Source: Nemertoderma westbladi (taxonomy: Eukaryota > Xenacoelomorpha > Nemertodermatida > Nemertodermatidae). Taken from it: DNA of 64,000 nucleotides. The translations under genes and the position numbers were made by a program. How positions within the stretch are numbered: position 1 is the first letter of the stretch; every line of letters begins with the position of its first letter. The stretch lies in NCBI GenBank assembly GCA_032718475.1, contig JAUCBJ010007087.1, positions 1-64,000 of the forward strand, written 5' to 3'. Shown one piece after another: positions 32,702 to 46,966 of the stretch. The notes under the pieces were generated by a model. That model saw only the letters and a list, made by a program, of their open reading frames with translations. It did no database searches and was not told the DNA's origin.

Positions 32702-35700
32702 TATGTAAGTCAGTCAGGTACTCCGTACCTGTACCCTGTACCGGTACAGGTACTTGGTACCAGTATATAATATAATTATGTTAAGTTAGTCAGGTACTCG
32801 GTACTCGGTACCAGTATATAATATAATTATGTAAGTCAGTCAGGAACTCGGTACCGGTACAGGTACTCGGTACCAGTTTATAATATAATTATGTTAAGTT
32901 AGTCAGGTACTCGGTACCAGTATATAATATAATTATCTAAGTCAGTCAGGTACTCGGTGCCGGTACAGGTACTCGGTACCAGTATATAATATAATTATGT
33001 AAGTCAGTCAGGTACTCGGTACCAGTATATAATATAATTATGTAAGTCAGTCAGGTACTCGGTACCAGTATATAATATAATTATGTAAGTCAGTCAGGTA
33101 ATCGGTACCGGTACAGGTACTCGGTACCTACCAGTATATAATATAATTATGTAAGTCAGTCAGGTACTCGGTACCGGTACAGGTACAGGTACTCGGTACC
33201 AGTATATAATATAATTATGTAAGTCAGTCAGGTACTCGGTACCGGTTCAGGTACTCGGTACCAGTATATAATATAATTATGTAAGTCAGTCAGGTACTCG
33301 GTACCAGTACAGGTACTCGGTACCAGTATATAATATAATTATGTTAAGTTAGTCAGGTACTCGGTACCGGTATATAATATAATTATGTAAGTCAGTCAGG
33401 TACTTGGTACCTGTACCCTGTACTGGTACCGGTACAGGTACTCGGTACCAGTATATATATAATATAATTATGTAAGTCAGTCAGGTACTCGGTACCAGTA
33501 TATAATATAATTATGTAAGTCAGTCAGGTACTCGGTACCGGTACAGGTACTCGGTACCAGTATATAATATAATTATGTAAGTCAGTCAGGTACTCGGTAC
33601 CAGTATATAATATAATTATGTAAGTCAGTCAGGTACTCGGTACCGGTACAGGTACTCGGTACCAGTATATACTATAATTATGTAAGTCAGTCAGGTACTC
33701 GGTACCGGTACTCGGTACCAGTATATACTATAATTATGTAAGTCAGTCAGGTACTCGGTACCAGTATATAATATAATTATGTAAGTCAGTCAGGTACTCG
33801 GTGCCAGTACAGGTACTTGGTACCAGTATATAATATAATTATGTAAGTCAGTCAGGTACTCGGTACCGGTACAGGTACTCGGTACCAGTATATAATATAA
33901 TTATGTAAGTCAGTCAGGTACTCGGTACCAGTATATAATATAATTACCTAAGTCAGTCAGGTACTCAGTGCCGGTACAGGTACTCGGTACCAGTATATAA
34001 TATAATTATCTAAGTCAGTCAGGTACTCTGTACCGGTACTCGGTACCAGTATATAATATAATTATGTAAGTCAGTCAGGTACTCGGTACCGGTACAGGTA
34101 CTCGGTACCAGTATATAATATAATTATGTAAGTCAGTCAGGTACTCGGTACCGGTACAGGTACTCGGTACCAGTATATAATATAATTATGTAAGTCAGTC
34201 AGGTACTCGGTACCAGTATATAATATAATTATGTAAGTCAGTCAGGTACTCGGTGCCGGTACAGGTACTCGGTACCAGTATATAATATAATTATCTAAGT
34301 CAGTCAGGTACTCGGTACCGGTACAGGTACTCGGTACCAGTATATAATATAATTATCTAAGTCAGTCAGGTACTCGGTACCGGTACAGGTACTCGGTACC
34401 AGTATATAATATAATTATGTAAGTCAGTCAGGTACTCGGTACCGGTACAGGTACTCGGTACCAGTATATACTATAATTATGTAAGTCAGTCAGGTACTCG
34501 GTACCAGTATATAATATAATTATGTAAGTCAGTCAGGTACTCGGTACCGGTACAGGTACTCGGTACCAGTATATAATATAATTATGTAAGTCAGTCAGGT
34601 ACTCGGTACCGGTACAGGTACTCGGTACCAGTATATAATATAATTATGTAAGTCAGTCAGGTACTCGGTACCGGTATAGGTACTCGGTACCAGTATATAA
34701 TATAATTATCTAAGTCAGTCAGGTACTCGGTACCGGTACATGTACTCGGTACCAGTATATAATATAATTATCTAAGTCAGTCAGGTACTCGGTACCGGTA
34801 CAGGTACTCGGTACCAGTATATAATATAATTATGTAAGTCAGTCAGGTACTCGGTACCGGTACAGGTACTCGGTACCAGTATATACTATAATTATGTAAG
34901 TCAGTCAGGTACTCGGTACCAGTATATAATATAATTATGTAAGTCAGTCAGGTACTCGGTACCGGTACAGGTACTCGGTACCAGTATATACTATAATTAT
35001 GTAAGTCAGTCAGGTACTCGGTACCAGTATATAATATAATTATGTAAGTCAGTCAGGTACTCGGTACCGGTACAGGTACTCGGTACCAGTATATAATATA
35101 ATTATGTAAGTCAGTCAGGTACTCGGTACCGGTACAGGTACTCGGTACCAGTATATAATATAATTATGTAAGTCAGTCAGGTACTCGGTACCGGTATAGG
35201 TACTCGGTACCAGTATATAATATAATTATCTAAGTCAGTCAGGTACTCGGTACCGGTACAGGTACTCGGTACCAGTATATAATATAATTATCTAAGTCAG
35301 TCAGGTACTCGGTACCGGTACAGGTACTCGGTACCAGTATATAATATAATTATGTAAGTCAGTCAGGTACTCGGTACCGGTACAGGTACTCGGTACCAGT
35401 ATATACTATAATTATGTAAGTCAGTCAGGTACTCGGTACCAGTATATAATATAATTATGTAAGTCAGTCAGGTACTCGGTACCGGTACAGGTACTCGGTA
35501 CCAGTATATAATATAATTATCTAAGTCAGTCAGGTACTCGGTGCCGGTACAGGTACTCGGTAGCAGTATATAATATAATTATGTAAGTCAGTAAGGTACT
35601 CGGTACCGGTACAGGTACTCGGTACCAGTATATAATATAATTATCTAAGTCAGTCAGGTACTCGGTACCGGTACTCGTTACCAGTATATACTATAATTAT

Positions 35701-36506
35701 GTAAGTCAGTCAGGTACTCGGTATCAGTATATAATATAATTATGTAAGTCAGTCAGGTACTCGGTACCGGTACAGGTACTCGGTACCAGTATATAATATA
35801 ATTATGTAAGTCAGTCAGGTACTCGGTACCGGTACAGGTACTCGGTACCAGTATATAATATAATTATGTAAGTCAGTTAGGTACTCTGTACCGGTACTCG
35901 GTACCAGTATATAATATAATTATTAAGTCAGTCAGGTACTCTGTACCGGTACAGGTACTCGGTACCAGTATATAATATAATTATGTAAGTCAGTCAGGTA
36001 CTCGGTACCGGTACTCGGTACCAGTATATAATATAATTATTAAGTCAGTCAGGTACTCTGTACCGGTACCGGTACTCGGTACCAGTATATAATATAATTA
36101 TGTAAGTCAGTCAGGTACTCGGTACCGGTACAGGTACTCGGTACCAGTATATAATATAATTATGTAAGTCAGTCAGGTACTCGGTACCGGTACAGGTACT
36201 CGGTACCAGTATATAATATAATTATGTAAGTCAGTTAGGTACTCTGTACCGGTACTCGGTACCAGTATATAATATAATTATTAAGTCAGTCAGGTACTCT
36301 GTACCGGTACCGGTACTCGGTACCAGTATATAATATAATTATGTAAGTCAGTTAGGTACTCGGTACCGGTACAGGTACTCGGTACCAGTATATAATATAA
36401 TTATGTAAATCAGTCAGGAACTCGGTACCATTATATAATATAATTATGTAAGTCAGTCAGGTACTCGGTACCGGTACAGGTACTCGGTACCGGTATATAA
36501 TATAAT
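32702..36506. repeat. Minisatellite array 5, right part
   Basis: About 65 units of the 62/43-bp family, with mixed long and short forms, and gtaagtcag, ctaagtcag and ttaagtcag variants at the start of the unit. Multi-unit blocks recur (for example around 34400-35000), showing higher-order duplication. It ends about 115 bp before the next EEA1 exon. Confidence 0.95.
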
Positions 36507-36621
36507 ATGCAGAACCTACAATCGTAAATAATTTATACACCATTAGCTCATATAGAAGCCAGACAGACCACCATACATACACCACCATACAGATTCTACT
36601 AACAGTAATTTTTTATTACAG

Positions 36622-36837
36622 AATAAGATTATCGAAGATTCTAGAACCAAATTTGATGAATCAATAAGTTCCATGGATGTTACCATAGCAACGTTACAAG
36701 CAACCAATGAACGATTAGAAAGTGATTTAAGGAAACCCTGCGTGCAGTGTGAAGATTACGAATTTCAATTGGTTAAACTACAGCATCAAGTGAAATCATT
36801 GTCCAATCAGATCAAAGAGAAAGTTCTTACAGTAGAG
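36622..36837 (+). CDS. EEA1: EEA1 coiled-coil exon 216 nt
   Basis: The acceptor is aattttttattacag and the donor is gtagag|gttagt, phase 0 to 0. It encodes 72 residues starting NKIIEDSRTKFDESISSMD and ending IKEKVLTVE, with heptad-like L/I/V spacing and a KPCVQCED insertion of two close cysteines. It follows a 26.4-kb intron that holds the LINEs, Helitrons and array 5. Identification rests on splice sites, phase and coiled-coil composition rather than a diagnostic motif. Confidence 0.75.
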
Positions 36838-38076
36838 GTTAGTAGTTCCGATCAGGATCAGCCAAGCCAATCAGATCAAAGATAAATATTGTACTGTAAA
36901 GTCCAGAGTATACCACCTACTGAATCATTTATTATAGGAAGGGATCTTGGGGTCTACTGAATCATAGTAACGAAATACCTTACTGTAGAATCCAGGTGGA
37001 GAGCGCAAATGGAGCATTTGCGCCGTGCGAGCGCATGGCCGACGGCGTTGGCCATGTGGTATTGTTCTAGAATATTACAGTATTATTAATCCCATGTAAA
37101 GTTAAAAGTTAAAGCCCATGTTGCTGATGGAAAATAACAAATGCCTACCTTGATTTTGTTAAGGTCAGTTTTGTTTATACTTGAAGGATTACATATATTA
37201 GTATACATGGGCATAATATTCCAAATACTTTTGTTGCGCCTGTCGATTCGTATAAATCGACAGGCGCATAGACCCCCCCCAATTTATATTACTTGCGCAT
37301 GTACATTAGTAGGCCTACAGAAGTACTTGGGTATTCCTGTATTCACAATATTCAACTACCATATATGAAGATAGGGTACGTTTTGACTAAAATTCTGCAT
37401 CTGATGTAACGTTTTGACTAGGCCTATCTGCCAAAAGAACCTCCACTATATCTGCCCTACATGTAGGCCTACCATATTATTAAATTATTATTTATACTTC
37501 AAAAATTTGTGGCACGAAACACATCACACGAAATGGAATTACAATAAAAGCAGGCCATTTAAAACCATTTTCAATCAATTAATTCAGCACCTTGGAAAAC
37601 CTAATAAAAAAAAATTATTCAAATTTGTTGAATTGACAAAGGTGGTTCTGAATTAACGAGGGTGGACCCAGAGCTATCGAGGGTGGTCCCTGAATTAACG
37701 AGTGAGGACCCAGAGTTAATAAGGATATTCCCTGGATTAATAAAAAATAATTAATACCAAAACTAATAACAAAAGAAAACACCCAAAATATAATACCAGC
37801 AAATACAGAAATATACTCATATTAACAAATAACACAAAAATAATTATTTAATAAAAAATTTAATATTGAACTTTTAACCGTTTTACCGTTATTGCAACAT
37901 TACTGGGACCTTCATCAACAGGCTGGGATCACTCCAGAGAACATTTTAATATTTTATTCGCCACACCAAAGTGAATAATTGATCTAGGGGTCCTACAAAT
38001 TACCCAAAAAAACATAATATTACCCAAAAAAATACAAAAATACACAAAAAAACACAAAAAATTACACAAAAATATA

Positions 38077-38114
<38 letters not shown>

Positions 38115-41100
38115 AAATATATACATATTGCTATGTATGGCCTATTCAATACCTCATTACCTGTACCGGTATCTAACATAACCAAAATACTAAATCGCAC
38201 TACTGATACCAAAACACATACTGCTGTTGTGCTGTACTGCAGTTAGGAACACTGGTCAAAAATTGTCCACATATTTACAGCCAGAAAGTGTCCGTGCAGC
38301 CACTATTTGTCCTTCACAGGCTGCGATTATATTTCCGGACATATTTTGGTTGTAACTCCACTAGTACTCAAGGCAGAAGCTGGGCACATTTTTATTTTTA
38401 ATATTATGATAGTTATCCCAACGATGAGATTCTAATTCTCAAATTAATTTATACAGAATTTTATGGCGATTCTAATGGCATAATTTTTAGATTGCCAAGG
38501 TTAAAAATTCACTGCCGGTTTTCAAATGAAATTTAGCATTGTTTTCTATGGGGAAATTTCACTCTGAGAGCGTTTTCCACGGACACATTCTGGCTGTAAA
38601 TTAGACATATTGTGACCAGTGTTCCTGACAGTACTGACATCAGTTTATAACTATATATAGGATATGAATTATTTTTGTCTTTTTGGGTAAGTTTAATAAT
38701 TGCGTTTTTTTGTGTTAATTTTTGTGTTTTTTTTTATTTTTTTGTTTTTTTTTGTGTATTTTTGGGTAATTTTGTGTTTTTTTTTGGTAATTCGTAGGAC
38801 CATGAATCTCGAGATAAGGAGTCTGGAAAAATTGACCAATCACAGCACCTACCTCTTTAACAGGTGGTTTGACCGCGATGGCGTTTTCAGCAGCGTGATG
38901 GGGATGGTCAGGGGAACATTCTAAGCTTTTATTCAACGCTCCGAAGTTAATAGATCTCAAGATATCGGGTTTTAAAATTTCGACCAATTACAGGCTATGT
39001 AGCCAAAACCGGTAATCCAACAGCAATGAAACATCTTCAGTCAGCTAAGAGACGTTCCATAGAATATTCCTAGCCTTTAAACTCCACCACAAAGTGAATA
39101 AAACTCGAGTTATTAACGTTCAAAGAAACAGCCAATCAGAGGCCGTATCTAGTGACCACGGTATGGTCGCGACCTGGGACCCAAACTGGAGCTTCAGAGT
39201 ACCGTCCAAAACATTTTCGCATAAAATTGTACCGTAAAATATCAAGGCCTGGGCACATTTTCGACGCTTGAAAGTAACAGCCAATCAGGTGCCAGATATG
39301 GTGACCACGGTCTTGTCGCGACCTGAGACCCAGACTGCAGCTTCAGATTACCGGCCAAAACATATTCACATAATATTATATAAAAAAATGTTATTGCCTA
39401 TAGGCAGGACACCTACCGGTACACGGTCAGTAATGATCATGTCCTGACTGCATGATTTCGGTCTGATCAAATTTTCTGTTGCATGCATCAGATACCCATC
39501 AATGGCCTCTATCCACCTCGATGGTCTAAATCCATATCGTCAGATAGCCCTGGGTGCTGTATTGAAATAACGCAATTACATAGGCCTACACATTGGGCAC
39601 CTTTTAACTGTTTCAAACGATCATAATTTAGGCATTCAGACCGCGCCCGCACATGGGGAACATTATTGCCAACCTTGGGCATCTGCCTACAACGTTTTAA
39701 ATAACTGCCAGAAAGCCTAAAGCGTCCCCTTACATCTGTACATGTCTTAAGAACAGACAAAAGGTACCCGGTACCGCGGCGCTGTACTGCTGTCTGGCTG
39801 TACCGGATGTGGTTGTTCTAGGCAAGCAGTGCATACAGCTCGGACTGACAGTACCGATAGCAGACCCAGAGAACACCGGCACTGCAGACTATGATTAGCT
39901 ACATACAGACAGAGCTAGGTAGTAGCTACCGGCAGACCGGCATAGGTCAGTAGTATGAACACAGTTTTTGGAGCATACTACCAACTACTGACTTTTGCTG
40001 AACCAGGCTGAGGACTCAGCAGTTTAATTAATTGCAGCAGGATTGGATAAATTATTAATTAATTTGGGGAACTTTACTAATTAGTAAAATCGTTAATTAG
40101 TTTGATTCAAAAGATTTTAGAGTAATTATCATTTGTAAAATAGTAAACCGCTTTGATACACCTTGTGAATAAGGATTTGGGGGCGGGGGGGACAAAGCCC
40201 CCCCGCCAATTAGGTAATTAAGTAATTAGTTAATTACTAATTAACGGTAGGAGATACGGCATCGGCGCCAGAGACTTTTTTGTGTAGAATAAAATTCCGA
40301 ACAACTTTGTGATGTTAGGTTTTTTCATAGCTCTTAGTGTTTTCGAGTTACGACGCTAATTAGTTTTCGGCTAATTAGTACTAATTAACAGTAATAGGAG
40401 GGCCATAGCGATGACTGAACGTTTTTTAGATCTTACCGAGATGAACAAAAAAAAACACCGTTGCTAGGTGAAAAACCAAATACTTTTCGAGAAAAATCAA
40501 TTAGAAATCTTTAATCGCTAATTACTAATTAATTAATTAACAGATTTTTGCCAAAAATTTCTCTGCTGTGCGCGCTCGGGACATCTATAAGATCGCGCAA
40601 ACAGAATCGTTCTAGCTTTCGCCGTTCTCCTGGAAAAATCCTTTAAAGATCCACCTAAAAAAAGATCAAAGCAAAGTGCCTACTTGATAAGGGGTGATAC
40701 TAGACCGTTAAATTATGAGGTTTGAAGTTGGTGTTGATGGTGGGTTCTATGTTCCGTTAAATAGGCTGCAGTATCTATACCTCATAATTCTCTGTCGAGC
40801 CTTTGGCTCTCCGGTTGCAGCCAAACCATCCAGCAGTGTATACGGGTTCGTACAGTATCTGACAAGAAATCCCAGTCCAGGGTGTCTAAATAAACAGATA
40901 CCAAGTACACAAACTACTACTGGCGAGGAACGGAGCCTGATGTTTCTTCTAATACTTGGGCGAATCAAATGCCCGGGCAATCTAGACAAACAGGATGCCC
41001 GGCCTTTAACCGGTGAGGCAGATGTACAGTCTACAGATACAGACCAAACTCACCGGAAAACAATCCCCGCGTAGTGAATCCTAACTTACCGCTAATGGAC

Positions 41101-42763
41101 CTAAATACTATAAACTTGCCGCGGTGTGATTTATATGGGTATAATACGAGCTAGCGGGTCAACGACACTAGCGTAAGAAATAATACTGCCGACAGGAAAA
41201 GACAGTCAAAAGGGGTGCCTGAGAACAAAACAATACTTCTACAAACTATCTTAAAGCGCGTGTGTGTGTGTGTGTGTTACGATAAAACAATTTTGGTGTA
41301 CCGCTGTTGTACTAGGTTTTGGTGATTTTAACAAAATAACAATACCGGGCGCTAGCTACTTGAATAAACTAGTCGCGCGCTGGTAGCGCAATACTTACAA
41401 ACTGACGTCAAAAGGGCTCTCTCCTCCTATATTCACAACTCAGTCGGGAAATTACGGTGTTAGTAACTACGCCCGCGATCGGCACTGATACCAGATTCTG
41501 ATTGTGAGATAAGGAAATAGGGTGTTAATTTACTATCGTACGTATAGCTGATCTGGTATGTAATTGATTCTAGAATTTTGTTACCGCGGTGGTCTGCAGT
41601 AAATACCTATCAGTGGGAAGGGAAGGGAATATGGGAAGGGCGTGGTAGATCGACCTCCCTTAGCCAAACATGTGCCGGTAGCAGAAAGCTGCCCCCTTGC
41701 TTGAGCAAATACTTTGGACTCAGACAGGTCAGTCAGACTGCAAGGCCTAGTGGTTGTAGTCTCGGCTTCCGAAAATACAGCTTGCCAACACATTCTTACT
41801 ATCAAGACTGCAAGGCCTACAGAGCTAACCGGTACTGTACCGCTAGTACGGCAAATCACCAAATTATAGAGCGTGCTATTTGCACCTAGTGTACTTGCGC
41901 GTACTGGCAAACAGCATCAGCTTGCACCTATACGAGGTACAGGCTAACCGAGGGGTTCCTGTCTGAATCTGAGGTATTTGTTCCTATATTTTACGGCGTC
42001 CCAGGACGGCGTCACGCTTTCCCCTGATCTAAGGTCTTACGGCGGGCAAAGGCGTCGAACAAAGTCTTACCTCCTCTAACATGGGGTTCTCAGGCAATCG
42101 GGTCATACCTTCCAAATGGGTGTGGGTGAGATAGTCCGGGTTCCCTTATGTGTCGTGGACATCCCTTCCCCTTGCGTTGCTGTGGCCTAAAGGTCTAGGC
42201 AGCCATTCATTTGGCTGTTCAAGATAGATACGCTAAAGAACTACATGTTCAGAGTTTGCAGTACCCTATATTTTAACGTAAATAACAAAATGATTTATCA
42301 AACTAAACTAAACTTTACAATCAGAACAACAAGATAAGTGTAAGATTAGTGAAAACCGAAGGGCAAACGGCACCTTATATAGGAAATCCTAAGCATGGAA
42401 TCACACTAGAACATTCTACCACATTCCATGGGCTCACATTGGACCAATAAATTATTAAAATACTACTCAGTTCACGTGTTGTACGCACTCCATTGGCTTA
42501 TCGAGTTTGGCGAGACGGAAAATAAATTGCACAAAATATAAATATTTACCGACCCAGATTCGAACTCTCTACCTATCTCATGAATAACCTGCGCACTAAC
42601 CTTCTGGACCAATATGTGTGGTACTTAAATGAGTATAAGCTTCATTTGTGGGAGTATAATTCTGTTTTGACCGCACCGGAAGTACGTCGCAAGACTTTGA
42701 ACGTAATCCCTGAAATATGGCCGAAGAAACTTTGTTTTTTACTTTTTTTGGCAATAAATAATT
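36838..42763. other. Intron with scattered repeats, no gene recognised
   Basis: Contents: three hairpins (37016-37060 and 37237-37270), an (AT)n microsatellite near 38089-38109, inverted short ends ggtcctacaaattacc and ggtaattcgtaggacc (37990 and 38788) bounding A/T-rich sequence, two ~105-bp copies about 141 bp apart (39127 and 39268), TAATTA-rich sequence at 40020-40560, a GT run near 41260, and a tRNA-like A-box half at 41737-41775. A minus-strand cctatataaggtgccg near 42380 could be an LTR-type promoter, but I cannot show paired LTRs. Confidence 0.5.
37237..37270. repeat. Perfect 14-bp stem hairpin
   Basis: tgcgcctgtcgatt pairs with aatcgacaggcgca around a 6-nt loop. Two more short hairpins (gcgcaaatg/catttgcgc and catggcc/ggccatg) lie about 200 bp upstream. 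Confidence 0.8.
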
Positions 42764-45700
42764 CTTGTTTGTTCCGTTCTAGAAACTTGAGACAACTATC
42801 ATTGGTTGTTTGTTCCGTTCTAGAAACTTGAGACAACTATCATTAGTTGTTTGTTCCGTTCTAGAAACTTGAGACAGCTATCATTGGTTGTTTGTTCCGT
42901 TCTAGAAACTTGAGACAACTATCATTGGTTGTTTGTTCCGTTCTAGAAACTTGAGACAACTATCATTAGTTGTTTGTTCCGTTCTAGAAACTTGAGACAA
43001 CTATCATTGGTTGTTTGTTCCGTTCTAGAAACTTGAGACAACTATCATTGGTTGTTTGTTCCGTTCTAGAAACTTGAGACAACTATCATTGGTTGTTTGT
43101 TCCGTTCTAGAAACTTGAGACAGCTATCATTGGTTGTTTGTTCCGTTCTAGAAACTTGAGACAACTATCATTGGTTGTTTGTTCCGTTATATAAACTTGA
43201 GACAACTATCATTGGTTGTTTGTTCCGTTCTAGAAACTTGAGACAACTATCATTGGTTGTTTGTTCCGTTCTAGAAACTTGAGACAACTATCATTGGTTG
43301 TTTGTTCCGTTCTAGAAACTTGAGACAACTATCATTGGTTGTTTGTTCCGTTCTAGAAACTTGAGACAACTATCATTGGTTGTTTGTTCCGTTCTAGAAA
43401 CTTGAGACAACTATCATTGGTTGTTTGTTCCGTTCTAGAAACTTGAGACAACTATCATTGGTTGTTTGTTCCGTTCTAGAAACTTGAGACAACTATCATT
43501 GGTTGTTTGTTCCGTTCTAGAAACTTGAGACAACTATCATTGGTTGTTTGTTCCGTTCTAGAAACTTGAGACAACTATCATTGGTTGTTTGTTCCGTTCT
43601 AGAAACTTGAGACAACTATCATTGGTTGTTTGTTCCGTTCTAGAAACTTGAGACAACTATCATTGGTTGTTTGTTCCGTTATAGAAACTTGAGACAACTA
43701 TCATTGGTTGTTTGTTCCGTTCTAGAAACTTGAGACAACTATCATTGGTTGTTTGTTCCGTTCTAGAAACTTGAGACAACTATCATTGGTTGTTTGTTCC
43801 GTTCTAGAAACTTGAGACAACTATCATTGGTTGTTTGTTCCGTTCTAGAAACTTGAGACAACTATCATTGGTTGTTTGTTCCGTTCTAGAAACTTGAGAC
43901 AACTATCATTGGTTGTTTGTTCCGTTCTAGAAACTTGAGACAACTATCATTGGTTGTTTGTTCCGTTCTAGAAACTTGAGACAACTATCATTGGTTGTTT
44001 GTTCCGTTCTAGAAACTTGAGACAACTATCATTGGTTGTTTGTTCCGTTCTAGAAACTTGAGACAACTATCATTGGTTGTTTGTTCCGTTCTAGAAACTT
44101 GAGACAACTATCATTGGTTGTTTGTTCCGTTCTAGAAACTTGAGACAACTATCATTGGTTGTTTGTTCCGTTCTAGAAACTTGAGACAACTATCATTGGT
44201 TGTTTGTTCCGTTCTAGAAACTTGAGACAACTATCATTGGTTGTTTGTTCCGTTCTAGAAACTTGAGACAACTATCATTGGTTGTTTGTTCCGTTCTAGA
44301 AACTTGAGACAACTATCATTGGTTGTTTGTTCCGTTCTAGAAACTTGAGACAACTATCATTGGTTGTTTGTTCCGTTCTAGAAACTTGAGACAACTATCA
44401 TTGGTTGTTTGTTCCGTTCTAGAAACTTGAGACAACTATCATTGGTTGTTTGTTCCGTTCTAGAAACTTGAGACAACTATCATTGGTTGTTTGTTCCGTT
44501 CTAGAAACTTGAGACAACTATCATTGGTTGTTTGTTCCGTTCTAGAAACTTGAGACAACTATCATTGGTTGTTTGTTCCGTTCTAGAAACTTGAGACAAC
44601 TATCATTGGTTGTTTGTTCCGTTCTAGAAACTTGAGACAACTATCATTGGTTGTTTGTTCCGTTCTAGAAACTTGAGACAACTATCATTGGTTGTTTGTT
44701 CCGTTCTAGAAACTTGAGACAACTATCATTGGTTGTTTGTTCCGTTCTAGAAACTTGAGACAACTATCATTGGTTGTTTGTTCCGTTCTAGAAACTTGAG
44801 ACAACTATCATTGGTTGTTTGTTCCGTTCTAGAAACTTGAGACAACTATCATTGGTTGTTTGTTCCGTTCTAGAAACTTGAGACAACTATCATTGGTTGT
44901 TTGTTCCGTTCTAGAAACTTGAGACAACTATCATTGGTTGTTTGTTCCGTTCTAGAAACTTGAGACAACTATCATTGGTTGTTTGTTCCGTTCTAGAAAC
45001 TTGAGACAACTATCATTGGTTGTTTGTTCCGTTCTAGAAACTTGAGACAACTATCATTGGTTGTTTGTTCCGTTCTAGAAACTTGAGACAACTATCATTG
45101 GTTGTTTGTTCCGTTCTAGAAACTTGAGACAACTATCATTGGTTGTTTGTTCCGTTCTAGAAACTTGAGACAACTATCATTGGTTGTTTGTTCCGTTCTA
45201 GAAACTTGAGACAACTATCATTGGTTGTTTGTTCCGTTCTAGAAACTTGAGACAACTATCATTGGTTGTTTGTTCCGTTCTAGAAACTTGAGACAACTAT
45301 CATTGGTTGTTTGTTCCGTTCTAGAAACTTGAGACAACTATCATTGGTTGTTTGTTCCGTTCTAGAAACTTGAGACAACTATCATTGGTTGTTTGTTCCG
45401 TTCTAGAAACTTGAGACAACTATCATTGGTTGTTTGTTCCGTTCTAGAAACTTGAGACAACTATCATTGGTTGTTTGTTCCGTTCTAGAAACTTGAGACA
45501 ACTATCATTGGTTGTTTGTTCCGTTCTAGAAACTTGAGACAACTATCATTGGTTGTTTGTTCCGTTCTAGAAACTTGAGACAACTATCATTGGTTGTTTG
45601 TTCCGTTCTAGAAACTTGAGACAACTATCATTGGTTGTTTGTTCCGTTCTAGAAACTTGAGACAACTATCATTGGTTGTTTGTTCCGTTCTAGAAACTTG

Positions 45701-46454
45701 AGACAACTATCATTGGTTGTTTGTTCCGTTCTAGAAACTTGAGACAACTATCATTGGTTGTTTGTTCCGTTCTAGAAACTTGAGACAACTATCATTGGTT
45801 GTTTGTTCCGTTCTAGAAACTTGAGACAACTATCATTGGTTGTTTGTTCCGTTCTAGAAACTTGAGACAACTATCATTGGTTGTTTGTTCCGTTCTAGAA
45901 ACTTGAGACAACTATCATTGGTTGTTTGTTCCGTTCTAGAAACTTGAGACAACTATCATTGGTTGTTTGTTCCGTTCTAGAAACTTGAGACAACTATCAT
46001 TGGTTGTTTGTTCCGTTCTAGAAACTTGAGACAACTATCATTGGTTGTTTGTTCCGTTCTAGAAACTTGAGACAACTATCATTGGTTGTTTGTTCCGTTC
46101 TAGAAACTTGAGACAACTATCATTGGTTGTTTGTTCCGTTCTAGAAACTTGAGACAACTATCATTGGTTGTTTGTTCCGTTCTAGAAACTTGAGACAACT
46201 ATCATTGGTTGTTTGTTCCGTTATAGAAACTTGAGACAACTATCATTGGTTGTTTGTTCCGTTCTAGAAACTTGAGACAACTATCATTGGTTGTTTGTTC
46301 CGTTCTAGAAACTTGAGACAACTATCATTGGTTGTTTGTTCCGTTATAGAAACTTGAGACAACTATCATTGGTTGTTTGTTCCGTTCTAGAAACTTGAGA
46401 CAACTATCATTGGTTGTTTGTTCCGTTCTAGAAACTTGAGACAACTATCATTGG
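42764..46454. repeat. Minisatellite array 6 (41-bp unit, ~90 copies) spanning a 3' splice site
   Basis: The unit reads gtttgttccgttctag, then aaacttgagacaactatcat, then tggtt. The last copy supplies the acceptor (ttctag) and the first 23 nt of the next EEA1 exon. Copies are nearly identical; variants such as cattag, gacagc and gttatag lie mainly near the two ends, as expected if the interior is homogenised. Confidence 0.95.
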
Positions 46455-46617
46455 AGTGAATGAGGAGTCTGATAATATCAAGGGGCGGTACGAAACCACC
46501 CAGGCGGAGTTGCATCTACTGAAATCTAAAGAGAAAGAGTTACAGCAGGAATTGGCCATGGTAACGGATTCCAACGAAGAGCTGAAGATTACATTGGACA
46601 AGGCGACTAGTGAAAAG
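46432..46617 (+). CDS. EEA1: EEA1 coiled-coil exon whose start lies in the 41-bp repeat
   Basis: The acceptor ccgttctag at 46431 opens a phase-0 frame, KLETTIIGVNEESDNIKGRY, ending ITLDKATSEK before the donor gttagc; 62 residues. The first 23 nt, coding KLETTII plus most of a Gly codon, are the same as in every copy of the upstream array. Upstream in this frame is the TAG of the acceptor, so the exon cannot extend further. Heptad-like composition continues the coiled coil. The choice of this acceptor is inferred; no later AG gives a better signal. Confidence 0.75.
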
Positions 46618-46834
46618 GTTAGCCGAGTGTTTCCGTTAACATTCAGACTGAGTAATAGATTACTGAAGCAGTGAGACCCGGAGTAAAGATTATATATGTT
46701 AAAGGCATTTATTTATTGTATTAGAAAATTAAACACTTTCTGTTAAAAGCGAGTGATTTTGAAATACGTAGGATTTTGAAAATACAGTACATAATAGTAA
46801 GTTTGATCTGGCGAAATATCATTTTTTTATTTAG

Positions 46835-46966
46835 GATGAGTTAGAATTGGCGCGTAACGCGTTACAGTTGAGTAGTGAGCAGTTGGATTCCGTTAACAGA
46901 GATTTGGAGAAACGGTATACAACCTTACAGAACGAACACGTTGAGTTAATGGATAGACGCAACAAT
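46835..46966 (+). CDS. EEA1: EEA1 coiled-coil exon 132 nt
   Basis: The acceptor is catttttttatttag and the donor is aacaat|gttagt, phase 0 to 0. It encodes 44 residues starting DELELARNALQLSSEQLDS and ending LMDRRNN. L and V recur at heptad spacing. The upstream intron is only 217 bp. Confidence 0.75.

Noticed and set aside
40715-41074. 119-aa open frame as a gene
   Set aside because: No recognisable domain, no splice or neighbour support, and it sits inside the long EEA1 intron.
42300-42420. LTR retrotransposon promoter (minus-strand TATAAGG)
   Set aside because: A TATA-like motif alone; no second LTR, primer-binding site or gag-pol sequence was seen nearby.
42764-46454. CRISPR-like regular repeat array
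   Set aside because: Direct tandem units without variable spacers, in a eukaryotic intron.
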